Part shown: one piece after another, positions 36,875 to 45,090 of the stretch
How the letters are laid out: every line of letters begins with the position of its first letter
Position numbering within the stretch: position 1 is the stretch's first letter
Origin: Seramator thermalis
GTDB lineage: Bacteria > Bacteroidota > Bacteroidia > Bacteroidales > Dysgonomonadaceae
NCBI RefSeq assembly: GCF_004138125.1
Contig: NZ_RXHS01000002.1
Span: 62,001-126,000, forward strand
Length of the DNA: 64,000 nucleotides
Reading direction: 5' to 3'
Position numbers and translations under genes: made by a program
The notes under the pieces: model-generated
Told to the model about the DNA's origin: nothing
Database searches by the model: none
What the model saw: only the letters and a program-made list of their open reading frames with translations

Positions 36875-36889
36875 GAAAGAACCATAGTT

Positions 36890-36931
36890 TTGCCCTGATA
36901 ATTCCACATGAACTTTCGGGGCAATTTTAAT
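36890..36931. terminator. terminator between TPR gene and mobB
   Basis: TTGCCCTG pairs with CGGGGCAA across a 19-base loop (36890-36924), followed by TTTTAATTTT. It lies between convergent genes and could serve the + strand operon. Confidence 0.55.
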
Positions 36932-36937
36932 TTTCGA

Positions 36938-38188
36938 CTACATCTGCCGCCCATACCTGCGCTTTTTCTTTTTCCTGCGTCGTGGTAACGGCTGTTCATC
37001 TTTCGGATGATTCTCCGGTTCGGGAGAAAGGATTGAGAAAATACCACCCAGTCCACTATCAGGACTTTGTGTGTTGTCCTGTTGATTATTAGTTTTGTAC
37101 ACATCAGAAAGGTTGGAAGTTTGCATCGGTTCCTGTACCTGCTCTTGCTTACCGCCGTACAAGTCATTGAAAACATTAGCCGAATAATCCTTACCCAAAC
37201 GTGAGCCGTTCAAAACGGTACGGGTAGTATGGTCTATGAATGTCGCCCCATAAATACGCCCTTCATCGTTCCGCCTGAATAGTACATCAATACCCTGCTG
37301 TCTTAGCTTCGCTCGGAACTCGCTTTCACTGGGGCTACTTTGTTTAGCTTCCGATACAGCTTTCAAGGTATGTATTTTCAGATTCTTAGTTTTTATACGT
37401 TCAGTGGATTTTGCCATGCGCTTTTCCAGTCCGTCATAACCGACCGACTTTCCGAAAATGGAAGACTTCAACGGATTGCCGACTTTGTTTCTCTCGCTGT
37501 CCGTTGCCGAATACAGTAAACCTCGATAGGGTTTTCCTTTCACTTCGCCTTTGAGTTCCTCTACATTAATATTATATAAAGAAAGGACAGCTTTGTATTC
37601 TCCCATTGACTGGAAGTGATACATGGAAGCCAACGGTTTAATAACGGCTGCAATCTGTTTTTTCAAATCGCCTTTGGAAGCATCGACAGGCGTAAGTTCC
37701 CATTGCTCGCTGCGCTTTTGCCCCTCTGCGGGATTGAGGTTGTATTTGCGTTCCAAATGCTCGGTTATCTCCTTGCTACGTTCGTGTTCTTTGTAGTCGT
37801 CAATCTTCTTTCCGTTGCTATCCACCCGAAGCGACACGATATGTATATGCTCCCGCCCAATGTCCTCATGTTTGAAAATAAGGTAAGGTTGGTTGCCATA
37901 TCCTAACTGTTCCATGTATTCCCGTCCGATGTCCGTCAGTTGCTCATCGGTTAGCCGGTCATCGGGGTGCGGATTGATAGATACATGGAATACAGGCTTT
38001 TCAGTACGGAAATGAGCCGGAACAAACTGCATAAAATCATCCATACACTCCGAAACATTGAACTTTCCGTCGGTCGGTTCAAAGACAAGATTGGCTCCGA
38101 GAATCTTTCCCAGACCTTCATCCACCTTCTCCTGATTGTATGCCAACGCACCGTACAGGTTGCTTCCGATGTTTATTTTCGCAACCAT
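36938..38188 (-). CDS. mobB: MobB relaxase
   Basis: 416 residues. The relaxase domain occupies about residues 1-260: VFHVSINPHPDD and LIFKHEDIGREHIHIVSLRVD, with the HxH metal ligands (HIHIV). The nucleophilic Tyr is probably near the N-terminus (YGALAYNQEK). The C-terminus is basic and ends in a run of Arg and Lys. It nicks at oriT and leads the strand into the recipient. It starts 7 bases before the mobA stop on the same strand, so mobA and mobB are coupled. The family is the Bacteroides MobB-type relaxase. Confidence 0.93.
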   Translation of the reverse strand: MVAKINIGSNLYGALAYNQEKVDEGLGKILGANLVFEPTDGKFNVSECMDDFMQFVPAHFRTEKPVFHVSINPHPDDRLTDEQLTDIGREYMEQLGYGNQPYLIFKHEDIGREHIHIVSLRVDSNGKKIDDYKEHERSKEITEHLERKYNLNPAEGQKRSEQWELTPVDASKGDLKKQIAAVIKPLASMYHFQSMGEYKAVLSLYNINVEELKGEVKGKPYRGLLYSATDSERNKVGNPLKSSIFGKSVGYDGLEKRMAKSTERIKTKNLKIHTLKAVSEAKQSSPSESEFRAKLRQQGIDVLFRRNDEGRIYGATFIDHTTRTVLNGSRLGKDYSANVFNDLYGGKQEQVQEPMQTSNLSDVYKTNNQQDNTQSPDSGLGGIFSILSPEPENHPKDEQPLPRRRKKKKRRYGRQM

Positions 38189-38195
38189 TTCGTTG

Positions 38196-38633
38196 TTATT
38201 TTGCTAAATAATTAGCCTTAAAATCTTCTGATAACTCCTGAATTTTCTTCCCTATTTCGACCAAATCAACGGTAGCTTTTTCTAATTTATAGAGCAAAGC
38301 CAATGCTTTTTTCTCCGAAAAATTGCTGTGCAACTCCTTTACAACTTGGTTGTAATTCACTCCGACGGAGCGGAACTGTGCAAAAAAAGAAGTGAGTTTG
38401 GTAACGTATTCCATAGTGGAACGGTCGATTTTTACAACTCGGAACTCATCGCCAAAGACACGGGCAGCGATAAAACGAGCTTTCGATTGCAATCCTGATT
38501 GCTCAAACATCGTGAGAAATCGGGCGTGTTCTACGGCTGTAAAATTTACCGAGTATCGGTAATTAGCCGGATCATTCTTCGGGGCTCGCCCCCCTTTACC
38601 CCGTTTCGGGGTGTTACTTGCATTTTCATTCAT
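38196..38633 (-). CDS. mobA: MobA mobilisation accessory protein
   Basis: 145 residues. A basic N-terminus (GKGGRAPKNDPANYRYSVNFTAVEHARF) leads into a ribbon-helix-helix-like DNA-binding part. The C-terminal half is helical with the usual motif GVNYNQVVKEL of small relaxosome proteins. It would bind oriT and help MobB. A copy of the CCACTAAAAAA motif sits 5 bases upstream of the start codon. Confidence 0.88.
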   Translation of the reverse strand: MNENASNTPKRGKGGRAPKNDPANYRYSVNFTAVEHARFLTMFEQSGLQSKARFIAARVFGDEFRVVKIDRSTMEYVTKLTSFFAQFRSVGVNYNQVVKELHSNFSEKKALALLYKLEKATVDLVEIGKKIQELSEDFKANYLAK

Positions 38634-38638
38634 ACGTC

Positions 38639-38652
38639 GGATTTTTTAGTGG
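38639..38652 (-). promoter_or_regulatory. recurrent A-tract motif, copy 3, before mobA
   Basis: On the minus strand CCACTAAAAAATCC ends 5 bases before the mobA ATG. It is a shorter copy (six A, tail not conserved) of the motif at 21996, 41862 and 49331. Confidence 0.45.
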
Positions 38653-38725
38653 TACAATCCGTCGTTGCGGTATCCTGCCGCCCATTCAATCATCACTCAA
38701 ATAATTGCCAAAAGCAACCGACTTC

Positions 38726-38802
38726 GGAGGGTGCGCCCTCCCTTGTGGGGCAAGCATTTTTTGCAGCAAAACGGTTTCCGTGCAGCAAAAAATACAGCTT
38801 GC
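38726..38802. other. candidate oriT: nested inverted repeats upstream of mobA
   Basis: GGAGGG/CCCTCC with loop TGCG (38726-38741) is followed by a long imperfect inverted repeat: GCAAGC + ATTTTTTGC (38750-38764) against GCAAAAAAT + GCTTGC (38785-38802). An inner ACGG/CCGT pair lies between the arms. The location between mobA and the first tra gene is where oriT is expected in these elements. No nick site can be identified from sequence alone. Confidence 0.45.
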
Positions 38803-38945
38803 TATTTGCCATGTCGCAAATAAAATCTGCCCTGAACAGGGGCAGATATGAATGCGAGCCGGGCGAGCTAAAATGGCGGTCGATTACCTCCCGACGTTTC
38901 ATGCTGCAAAGTTACAGGCTAAAGTAACGTGCTGTATTCCAGTGA

Positions 38946-39031
38946 GCGAAGCCACTTGCTGCCAAATCGACGCCACTTGCTGCCACCTCGTGAAAAAGTA
39001 GTGTGCAGGAGAAATTTTAGGCGTTTATTTG
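38946..39031 (+). promoter_or_regulatory. tra-operon promoter with 45-bp activator-type box
   Basis: The box (38946-38990) consists of two 21-bp repeats, each with GCCACTTGCTGCCA. A -7-like element TTTATTTG (39024-39031) lies 33 bp downstream. The start of parA/traA is at 39351, leaving a 300-base AT-rich leader. This is the best-conserved copy of the box. Confidence 0.72.
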
Positions 39032-39039
39032 CCCTCGAT

Positions 39040-39345
39040 TTATTACTCGACAGCGTAATTAAACGATGAAGCGATTATAGAATTAATGATTTGAATAATC
39101 GGAAAATCGAATGATTTATAAACAGATTGAGTGATTTTTCAATAGACTGATTTCGTAATGAATTAAATGGGCTGTCGATTAACGAATTAATAAATTGATA
39201 AACTGATAAAGAAATTAATTGATTTAGCAGCAAACCAATCAAGTAAGCAATGCTTCAATCTATTGTCCGACAAAGCAAGCGTTTGATTAACAGACCGACA
39301 GGTCAAGCGATTAATAAAAAAATAAGTTCAACAATTAAAATGTAA
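39040..39345 (+). other. AT-rich leader with repeated GATTnAT words
   Basis: A gene-free, AT-rich stretch in which GATTGA, GATTTA, GATTAA and AATTAATTGATT recur about every 10-15 bp, in both orientations. It lies between the tra promoter and the ParA-type gene. It could be a centromere-like or single-strand-prone region, or simply an unstructured leader. I see no small gene in it. Confidence 0.4.
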
Positions 39346-39350
39346 AGACA

Positions 39351-40103
39351 ATGAAAAAGAAAATTTTGAATGTGGCTTTCTCAACCCAAAAGGGCGGAGC
39401 CGGAAAAACAACTCTTACGGTGTTGGTAGCTTCCTACCTGCACTATGTGAAAGGTTACAACGTAGCCGTGATTGACTGCGACTTTCCGCAACACTCGATT
39501 GCGGATATGCGAAAACGGGATTTGCAAATGACAATGGAAGACGACCATTACAAGCTCATGGCTTACGAGCAATTTTCCTCGCTCGGCAAAAAAGCATACG
39601 TCATTGTAGAGAGTAGTCCCGAAAACGCAATGGAAGATGCCAAAGCAGTGATTGAAGAAATGAATCCTGATTTCGTGTTCTTCGACCTGCCGGGAACAAT
39701 CAATAATCCGGAAGTAGTCAAAACCTTATCGTTTATGGACTATATCATAGCTCCGATCAGCGCCGACCAATTAGTGTTGGAAAGTACCCTGCAATATGTG
39801 GTAACGATTAACGATGCCCTGATTACGCCGGGCAAAGCCAAAATCAAAGGATTGTACCTGCTTTGGAATCTTGTTGATGGGCGGGAAAAGACGGAATTAT
39901 ATGAAGTGTATGAAGATGTGATTGACAAACTGGGTTTTCCGCTTTTCAAAACATTCCTGCCCGACAGTAAACGATTCCGCAAAGAGCAATCGGTCAGCCA
40001 TAAAGCATTGTTCCGTTCAACGCTGTTCCCTGCGGACAAGGTACTGGTAAAAGGCAGTAACCTTGATATTCTGATTGATGAAATGTTGGACACTCTAAAA
40101 TAA
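39351..40103 (+). CDS. traA: TraA, ParA-family ATPase
   Basis: 250 residues. The deviant Walker A FSTQKGGAGKTTLTVLVASYL starts near residue 10, followed by VAVIDCDFPQHSI (Walker A' region) and FVFFDLPGTINNP (Walker B). It is a MinD/ParA-type ATPase and the first gene of the tra operon, as in CTnDOT-type elements. It may position or stabilise the element or the transfer machinery. No ParB gene follows; the small DUF3408 proteins take that place. Confidence 0.92.
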   Translation: MKKKILNVAFSTQKGGAGKTTLTVLVASYLHYVKGYNVAVIDCDFPQHSIADMRKRDLQMTMEDDHYKLMAYEQFSSLGKKAYVIVESSPENAMEDAKAVIEEMNPDFVFFDLPGTINNPEVVKTLSFMDYIIAPISADQLVLESTLQYVVTINDALITPGKAKIKGLYLLWNLVDGREKTELYEVYEDVIDKLGFPLFKTFLPDSKRFRKEQSVSHKALFRSTLFPADKVLVKGSNLDILIDEMLDTLK

Positions 40104-40110
40104 TCAGGCT

Positions 40111-40587
40111 ATGGCAAAGAAGAAAGAAGAAGTGAACTTGAGTGATATTGACGCAAATTTCGTCATTGCTTCATTCAAGAACAAAGACAGGCTGAACAAT
40201 CCGAGTTCCATTCCCAGAGCATTAGTTCCTGAACATGAGAAAAATCAGGAACAGGAAGCAGAACCCGAAGCAACGGTACAACCTGTTGCTATTGTTCAGG
40301 AAGAAACTTCCCGTGAAGAACCAAAGCGTAAGCGAGCCAAATCGCCCGATTACGAAAGCCTGTTTCTTACAGTTGCAGATATACCCACACGAAATGGGAA
40401 ACTGGTCAGTATCCGTGAAAAATACCACAAACGGATAGCAAAGGTTGTGAAAGCACTGGATAAAAAGGATGTTTCCATATTCAGCTATATCGACAATATT
40501 CTGTCGCACCATTTCGACACCTATCAGGACGAAATAAAAGAGATTTATAATAAAGACAAAGAAGACGATGATTATTTAACGCCCTAA
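40111..40587 (+). CDS. traB: TraB, DUF3408-type protein
   Basis: 158 residues. The first 75 are low-complexity and Glu-rich. The second half is a small helical domain (VSIREKYHKRIAKVVKALDKKDVSIFSYIDNILSHHFDTY) typical of the DUF3408 family and suggestive of a ribbon-helix-helix DNA-binding fold. It is 7 bases after traA. Confidence 0.85.
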   Translation: MAKKKEEVNLSDIDANFVIASFKNKDRLNNPSSIPRALVPEHEKNQEQEAEPEATVQPVAIVQEETSREEPKRKRAKSPDYESLFLTVADIPTRNGKLVSIREKYHKRIAKVVKALDKKDVSIFSYIDNILSHHFDTYQDEIKEIYNKDKEDDDYLTP

Positions 40588-40598
40588 AAAACAAATGT

Positions 40599-41018
40599 AT
40601 GATACCCAATCCGATTATTTACAACGATACCACGATAACGATAGGTCTTATCGTGTGTTGCCTCGTGATGCTTGCTGCGGTAATGATACCCAAAGCAATA
40701 AAGTACAGAAAACAAGTGAAGCAAAATGAGAGTGAGAAAGCTGTTCAAGATGAACAGGAAGTAGAAATAACAATAATATCCGAAGAAAAAATGAAAAAGA
40801 AAGAACAAACATTGGATTACCGTAAGACATTTCTTACCGCTCCGAAATTGGAAGACAGAAAGCCTGTATTCATAAGCACGGAAACAAGGGACAGCCTTGA
40901 TAAAATAGCCCGTCGTTTAGGCGACCGGAAAATGAGTGTATCAGGTTTCCTTGAAAACATGGCGAAACACCATTTGGCAGAATACAAAGATGAGGTAAAC
41001 AGGTTATACGAAGAATAA
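40599..41018 (+). CDS. traC: TraC, DUF3408-type membrane-anchored protein
   Basis: 139 residues. One N-terminal membrane helix (IGLIVCCLVMLAAVMIPKAI, about 11-31) precedes a charged linker and a C-terminal helical domain (FISTETRDSLDKIARRLGDRKMSVSGFLENMAKHHLAEY) related to that of the preceding gene. The stop overlaps the traD start by one base. The role in transfer is not known. Confidence 0.82.
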   Translation: MIPNPIIYNDTTITIGLIVCCLVMLAAVMIPKAIKYRKQVKQNESEKAVQDEQEVEITIISEEKMKKKEQTLDYRKTFLTAPKLEDRKPVFISTETRDSLDKIARRLGDRKMSVSGFLENMAKHHLAEYKDEVNRLYEE

Positions 41019-41764
41019 TGGAAAAGATATTCATAACCGTAGTTGTGCTGTATGCCCTTTTCGTTGCAATCTATCTTCTGCGACTGAAAATAGGCAAAAG
41101 GCGAAGAAAGAACATAATCGGCGAAGGCTCGACAATCCAAGAAACGGGGCGGTTGAAGTCGGATATTGTCGGCAAAAGCCAATTCGATTTAAGTGCAGCG
41201 AAGCCACTTACTGCCAAATCGGAGCCACTTGCTGCCAGCTCGCCAAAAATGGAAAATCAGCAAGAAATTCCCGATACATTTGTTCCGCCTAACGAGGTAA
41301 AATCGTCGCCGGAAGTGCCGCAGGAGGAACTGGACGAAGCGTTTTCCGACACTCCGCCTGATGAAGATAACGAGCCGATGGACATAGATTACTCGCTCGA
41401 ATACGAAGCGGACGAAAACGAAGATGAGCCGGAGGATGAGGACGAAGAAGTCGAAGGAACGGCACAAGCCGCACTCGCTTCAGGAGTTCAGTTCGATGAT
41501 TTGGGAAATATGGTTCGCACGGTAAACCGTAAGGATGAAGCCACTCCCGAACAAAAGAAAAAGGCAGGTGATACCCTGTTGGAGATACGGCAGACCGATA
41601 TGTTTGAGCAGGTGGTTTCAGGTAAACCCGATGCAAAGCGAATCGTTACCGACCTGATGGCGGAGAGCCTTTCAGCTTTCTATGAGCGGAAAGATAAGGA
41701 AGCCGGAACAATGGGAAGCGAGAAGAAGGCTCCCGACACTTTTAATATCAGAGATTTCGCATAG
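41018..41764 (+). CDS. traD: TraD, conjugal transfer protein
   Basis: 248 residues. One N-terminal membrane helix (IFITVVVLYALFVAIYLL) is followed by a long acidic linker (DEDNEPMDIDYSLEYEADENEDEPEDEDEE) and a conserved C-terminal part from ASGVQFDDLGNMVRTVN, as in Bacteroides TraD. The coding sequence contains the fourth copy of the 45-bp box (41198-41242), read here as AAKPLTAKSEPLAASS, and a perfect TAnnTTTG after it. Confidence 0.85.
   Translation: MEKIFITVVVLYALFVAIYLLRLKIGKRRRKNIIGEGSTIQETGRLKSDIVGKSQFDLSAAKPLTAKSEPLAASSPKMENQQEIPDTFVPPNEVKSSPEVPQEELDEAFSDTPPDEDNEPMDIDYSLEYEADENEDEPEDEDEEVEGTAQAALASGVQFDDLGNMVRTVNRKDEATPEQKKKAGDTLLEIRQTDMFEQVVSGKPDAKRIVTDLMAESLSAFYERKDKEAGTMGSEKKAPDTFNIRDFA
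41198..41282 (+). promoter_or_regulatory. internal promoter in traD with 45-bp activator-type box
   Basis: The box (41198-41242) has GCCACTTACTGCCA and GCCACTTGCTGCCA 21 bp apart. TACATTTG (41275-41282) is an exact TAnnTTTG match 32 bp downstream. A transcript from here would begin inside traD and carry traE onward. The box is conserved although it lies within coding sequence. Confidence 0.65.
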
Positions 41765-41847
41765 AGCGAACAGTATTAATAATGTAAAACAAAAAAGAGA
41801 TGAAAGAAAGAGATTACGGTTAGCGTCGAATAAGCCGACAACAAAAG

Positions 41848-41881
41848 GGTCTTATGACCTACCACTAAAAAAATTCAATAG
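41848..41881 (+). promoter_or_regulatory. hairpin plus recurrent A-tract motif, copy 4, before traE
   Basis: GGTC-TTAT-GACC (41848-41859) is followed by ACCACTAAAAAAATTCAATAG (41861-41881), then by a second hairpin AAGTGGG/CCCACTT (41894-41916) and the traE start at 41939. The gap 41765-41938 holds no gene. Confidence 0.55.
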
Positions 41882-41938
41882 TAACAACCCGGTAAGTGGG
41901 ACTATCCACCCCACTTGCCATTTTAACAATTTCTCAAT

Positions 41939-42241
41939 ATGACAAAGAAAAAAGTTCTTATGTCGGCAGCCTTTATTCTGGCTGCTGTTTCAAGTGCATT
42001 CGCACAAGGTAACGGTGTCGGTGGTATTACCGAAGCTACCAACATGGTGACCAGTTATTTCGATCCGGGAACAAAATTGATATACGCAATCGGAGCCGTT
42101 GTCGGCTTGATTGGCGGGGTAAAGGTGTATGGGAAGTTCAGTTCGGGCGATCCCGACACGAGCAAAACTGCCGCCAGTTGGTTCGGTGCGTGTATCTTCC
42201 TGATAGTAGCTGCCACCATTCTGCGCTCCTTTTTCCTTTAA
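41939..42241 (+). CDS. traE: TraE, DUF4134 pilin-like membrane protein
   Basis: 100 residues with an N-terminal signal-like helix (LMSAAFILAAVSSAFAQ) and two later hydrophobic segments (LIYAIGAVVGLIGGVKVYGKF and ASWFGACIFLIVAATILRSFF). This is the VirB2-like layout of the small TraE family. It probably forms part of the pilus or pore. It starts a set of tightly packed structural tra genes. Confidence 0.9.
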   Translation: MTKKKVLMSAAFILAAVSSAFAQGNGVGGITEATNMVTSYFDPGTKLIYAIGAVVGLIGGVKVYGKFSSGDPDTSKTAASWFGACIFLIVAATILRSFFL

Positions 42242-42264
42242 TCGACTTCATACCCAAAAGAGTT

Positions 42265-42597
42265 ATGGAGTTTAATATCAATAAAGGAATAGGCAAAAGT
42301 GTGGAGTTCAAAGGTTTGAAATCCCAATACCTTTTCATATTCGCCGGAGGCTTGCTCGCTGTATTTGTCGTGTTTGTCATTATATATATAATTGGCATTG
42401 ATCAGTGGATCTGCATAGGCTTCGGTGTAATCGCTGCTTCGGTATTGGTTTGGCTTACCTTTAACCTGAATGAAAAATACGGGGAACATGGCTTGATGAA
42501 ACTCATGGCTATAAAACAACATCCCCGCTATTTGATTAACAGGAAAACTCCGCACCGCCTTTTCAAACGGAAAAGAAAGGAGGTAGCGTATGCGTAA
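42265..42597 (+). CDS. traF: TraF, DUF4133 inner-membrane protein
   Basis: 110 residues from ATG 42265. Two membrane helices (QYLFIFAGGLLAVFVVFVIIYIIGI and WICIGFGVIAASVLVWLTFNL) and a basic C-terminus fit the VirB3-like DUF4133 family. The stop overlaps the traG start by 8 bases, as VirB3 and VirB4 genes often do. Confidence 0.9.
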   Translation: MEFNINKGIGKSVEFKGLKSQYLFIFAGGLLAVFVVFVIIYIIGIDQWICIGFGVIAASVLVWLTFNLNEKYGEHGLMKLMAIKQHPRYLINRKTPHRLFKRKRKEVAYA

Positions 42598-45088
42598 CAT
42601 TATGAAAGCGGCGACTATCGAAAGTAAGTTTCCGCTGTTGGCTGTCGAACATGACTGCATCATATCAAAGGATGCAGATATTACGGTTGCCTACCGTGTG
42701 GAACTGCCCGAACTGTTTACCGTAACCAATACCGAATACGAAGCAATTCATTCGTCTTGGGCGAAAGCGGTAAAAGTCCTACCCGAATACTGTGTGGTGC
42801 ATAAGCAGGATTGGTTTGTGCGTGAAACCTACAAACCCGCTACCGATAAGGACGATATGAGTTTCTTATCCCGCAATTTTGAAAAGCACTTCAACGAACG
42901 CCCGTTCCTGAATCACTCATGCTTCCTGTTCCTTACCAAAACAACCAAAGAGCGAATGAGAATGCAGAGCAATTTTTCGTCGCTTTGTCGTGGGAATATT
43001 ATCCCAAAGGAAGTGAACAAGGATACAAGCGTGAAGTTCTTGGAAGCCGTCGGACAGTTTGAACGGATAATGAACGATAGCGGATTTATACGCCTTACCC
43101 GTATCAGTTCCGATGAAATTACAGGAACAGACACTTCTGCCGGACTTATCGAAAAGTATTTCGCCCTGTCATTGGACGATACTACTTGTTTGGAAGATTT
43201 GGAACTGGGAGCGGATGGGCTTCGGGTAGGAAGTAAACACGTCTGCCTGCATACGCTTTCGGATGCGGAAGATCTGCCCGGACGTATCGGAACGGATATG
43301 CGATATGAAAAACTATCGACCGACCGGAGCGACTGCCGTTTGTCTTTCGCTTCGCCCGTCGGTTTGCTCTTGTCGTGCGACCATATCTACAACCAATATC
43401 TGTTTATCGAAGATAGTGCGGAAAACCTACGAAAATTCGAGAAAAGTGCAAGGAATATGCAGTCGCTTTCAAGGTATAGTCTTGGAAACCAAATCAATAA
43501 GGAGTGGATCGACCAATACCTGAACGAAGCACATTCATTTGGACTGACTTCTATTCGGGCGCACTTCAACGTATTGGCATGGAGTGATGACGTGGAAGAA
43601 CTCAAACATATCCGCAACGACGTGGGTAGCCAGTTGGCTCTTATGGAGTGTAAGCCACGACATAATACGGTGGATGCCGCTACTTTGTACTGGGCAGGTA
43701 TGCCGGGCAACGGTGGTGATTTTCCTGCGGAAGAATCGTTCTACACGTTTATCGAACCTGCTCTTTGTTTCTTTACTGAAGAAACAAACTACCGCAGTTC
43801 GCCCAGTCCGTTCGGTATCAAAATGGCGGACAGGGTTTCGGGAAAACCTCTCCATGTAGATATTTCCGATCTGCCCATGAAGAAAGGAATTATTACGAAC
43901 CGTAATAAATTCATTCTTGGGCCGAGCGGAAGCGGTAAGTCATTTTTTACCAACCACATGTGCCGCCAGTATTACGAACAGGGAACGCATATCGTGTTAG
44001 TGGACACGGGTAACTCCTATCAGGGATTATGCAACCTGATTAACCGTAAGACCAACGGTCAGGATGGGGTGTACTTCACTTATACCGAAGAAAATCCGAT
44101 TTCATTTAATCCATTTTTCACGGATGATAATGTCTTCGATATTGAAAAGCGTGAGAGTATAAAAACGCTAATTCTTACCCTGTGGAAAAGGGATAACGAG
44201 CCGCCTTCACGGGCGGAGGAAGTTGCCCTCTCCAATGCAGTCAGCCAGTATATAGACAAACTGAAAACCGACAGGAAGCTGATACCGTCTTTCAATACAT
44301 TCTATGAGTTCGTCCGGGACGATTACAAAAAGGTACTGGAAGAAAAGAAAGTGCGTGAAAAGGATTTTGACATTGCCAATTTCCTGAACGTGCTTGAGCC
44401 GTACTATCGTGGGGGCGAATATGATTTCCTGTTGAACTCGGATAAGCAACTGGATTTGTTGTCTAAACGCTTCATTGTCTTTGAAATTGATGCGATAAAA
44501 GACCACAAAATCCTCTTTCCCGTCGTCACGATTATAATCATGGAAGTTTTTATAAACAAAATGAGGCGGTTACAGGGTATTCGCAAGATGATATTAATCG
44601 AAGAAGCATGGAAAGCGATTGCTAAAGAAGGTATGGCAGAGTACATTAAGTATCTCTTTAAGACCGTCCGTAAGTTCTTCGGCGAAGCCATTGTCGTAAC
44701 GCAGGAAGTCGATGATATTATCGCTTCTCCTATCGTGAAAGAGAGTATTATCAATAACAGCGATTGCAAAATCCTATTAGACCAACGCAAATACATGAAC
44801 AAGTTCGACAGTATTCAGGCGTTGCTCGGATTGACCGAAAAGGAAAAGTCGCAGGTACTCTCAATTAATATGTCGAATGCTCCAAGCCGAAAATACAAAG
44901 AAGTTTGGTTCGGACTGGGCGGTGTGCAGTCGGCGGTCTATGCCACAGAAGTCAGTTTAGAAGAATACTACACGTACACAACGGAAGAATCCGAAAAACT
45001 GGAACTGCTGCAACTGACCGAAAAACTGGACGGCAATATCGAACTGGCGATTAAACAACTTGCCGAAAGCAAACGACAGGAGCAATAG
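42590..45088 (+). CDS. traG: TraG, VirB4-type conjugation ATPase
   Basis: 832 residues. An N-terminal CagE/VirB4-like part is followed by the motor domain with Walker A FILGPSGSGKSFFTNHM (from about residue 442) and Walker B KMILIEEAWKAIAKEGMAEYIKYLFKTVRKF; TQEVDDIIASPIVKESIINNSDCKILL contains the sensor region. It powers assembly of the mating channel. Length agrees with the usual Bacteroides TraG. An alternative start lies four codons downstream (MKAATIESK). Confidence 0.95.
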   Translation: MRNIMKAATIESKFPLLAVEHDCIISKDADITVAYRVELPELFTVTNTEYEAIHSSWAKAVKVLPEYCVVHKQDWFVRETYKPATDKDDMSFLSRNFEKHFNERPFLNHSCFLFLTKTTKERMRMQSNFSSLCRGNIIPKEVNKDTSVKFLEAVGQFERIMNDSGFIRLTRISSDEITGTDTSAGLIEKYFALSLDDTTCLEDLELGADGLRVGSKHVCLHTLSDAEDLPGRIGTDMRYEKLSTDRSDCRLSFASPVGLLLSCDHIYNQYLFIEDSAENLRKFEKSARNMQSLSRYSLGNQINKEWIDQYLNEAHSFGLTSIRAHFNVLAWSDDVEELKHIRNDVGSQLALMECKPRHNTVDAATLYWAGMPGNGGDFPAEESFYTFIEPALCFFTEETNYRSSPSPFGIKMADRVSGKPLHVDISDLPMKKGIITNRNKFILGPSGSGKSFFTNHMCRQYYEQGTHIVLVDTGNSYQGLCNLINRKTNGQDGVYFTYTEENPISFNPFFTDDNVFDIEKRESIKTLILTLWKRDNEPPSRAEEVALSNAVSQYIDKLKTDRKLIPSFNTFYEFVRDDYKKVLEEKKVREKDFDIANFLNVLEPYYRGGEYDFLLNSDKQLDLLSKRFIVFEIDAIKDHKILFPVVTIIIMEVFINKMRRLQGIRKMILIEEAWKAIAKEGMAEYIKYLFKTVRKFFGEAIVVTQEVDDIIASPIVKESIINNSDCKILLDQRKYMNKFDSIQALLGLTEKEKSQVLSINMSNAPSRKYKEVWFGLGGVQSAVYATEVSLEEYYTYTTEESEKLELLQLTEKLDGNIELAIKQLAESKRQEQ

Positions 45089-45090
45089 CC

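Noticed and set aside
39040-39345. CRISPR array in the repeat-rich leader
   Set aside because: Repeats are 6-12 bp words without constant spacing or unique spacers; no Cas genes in the window.
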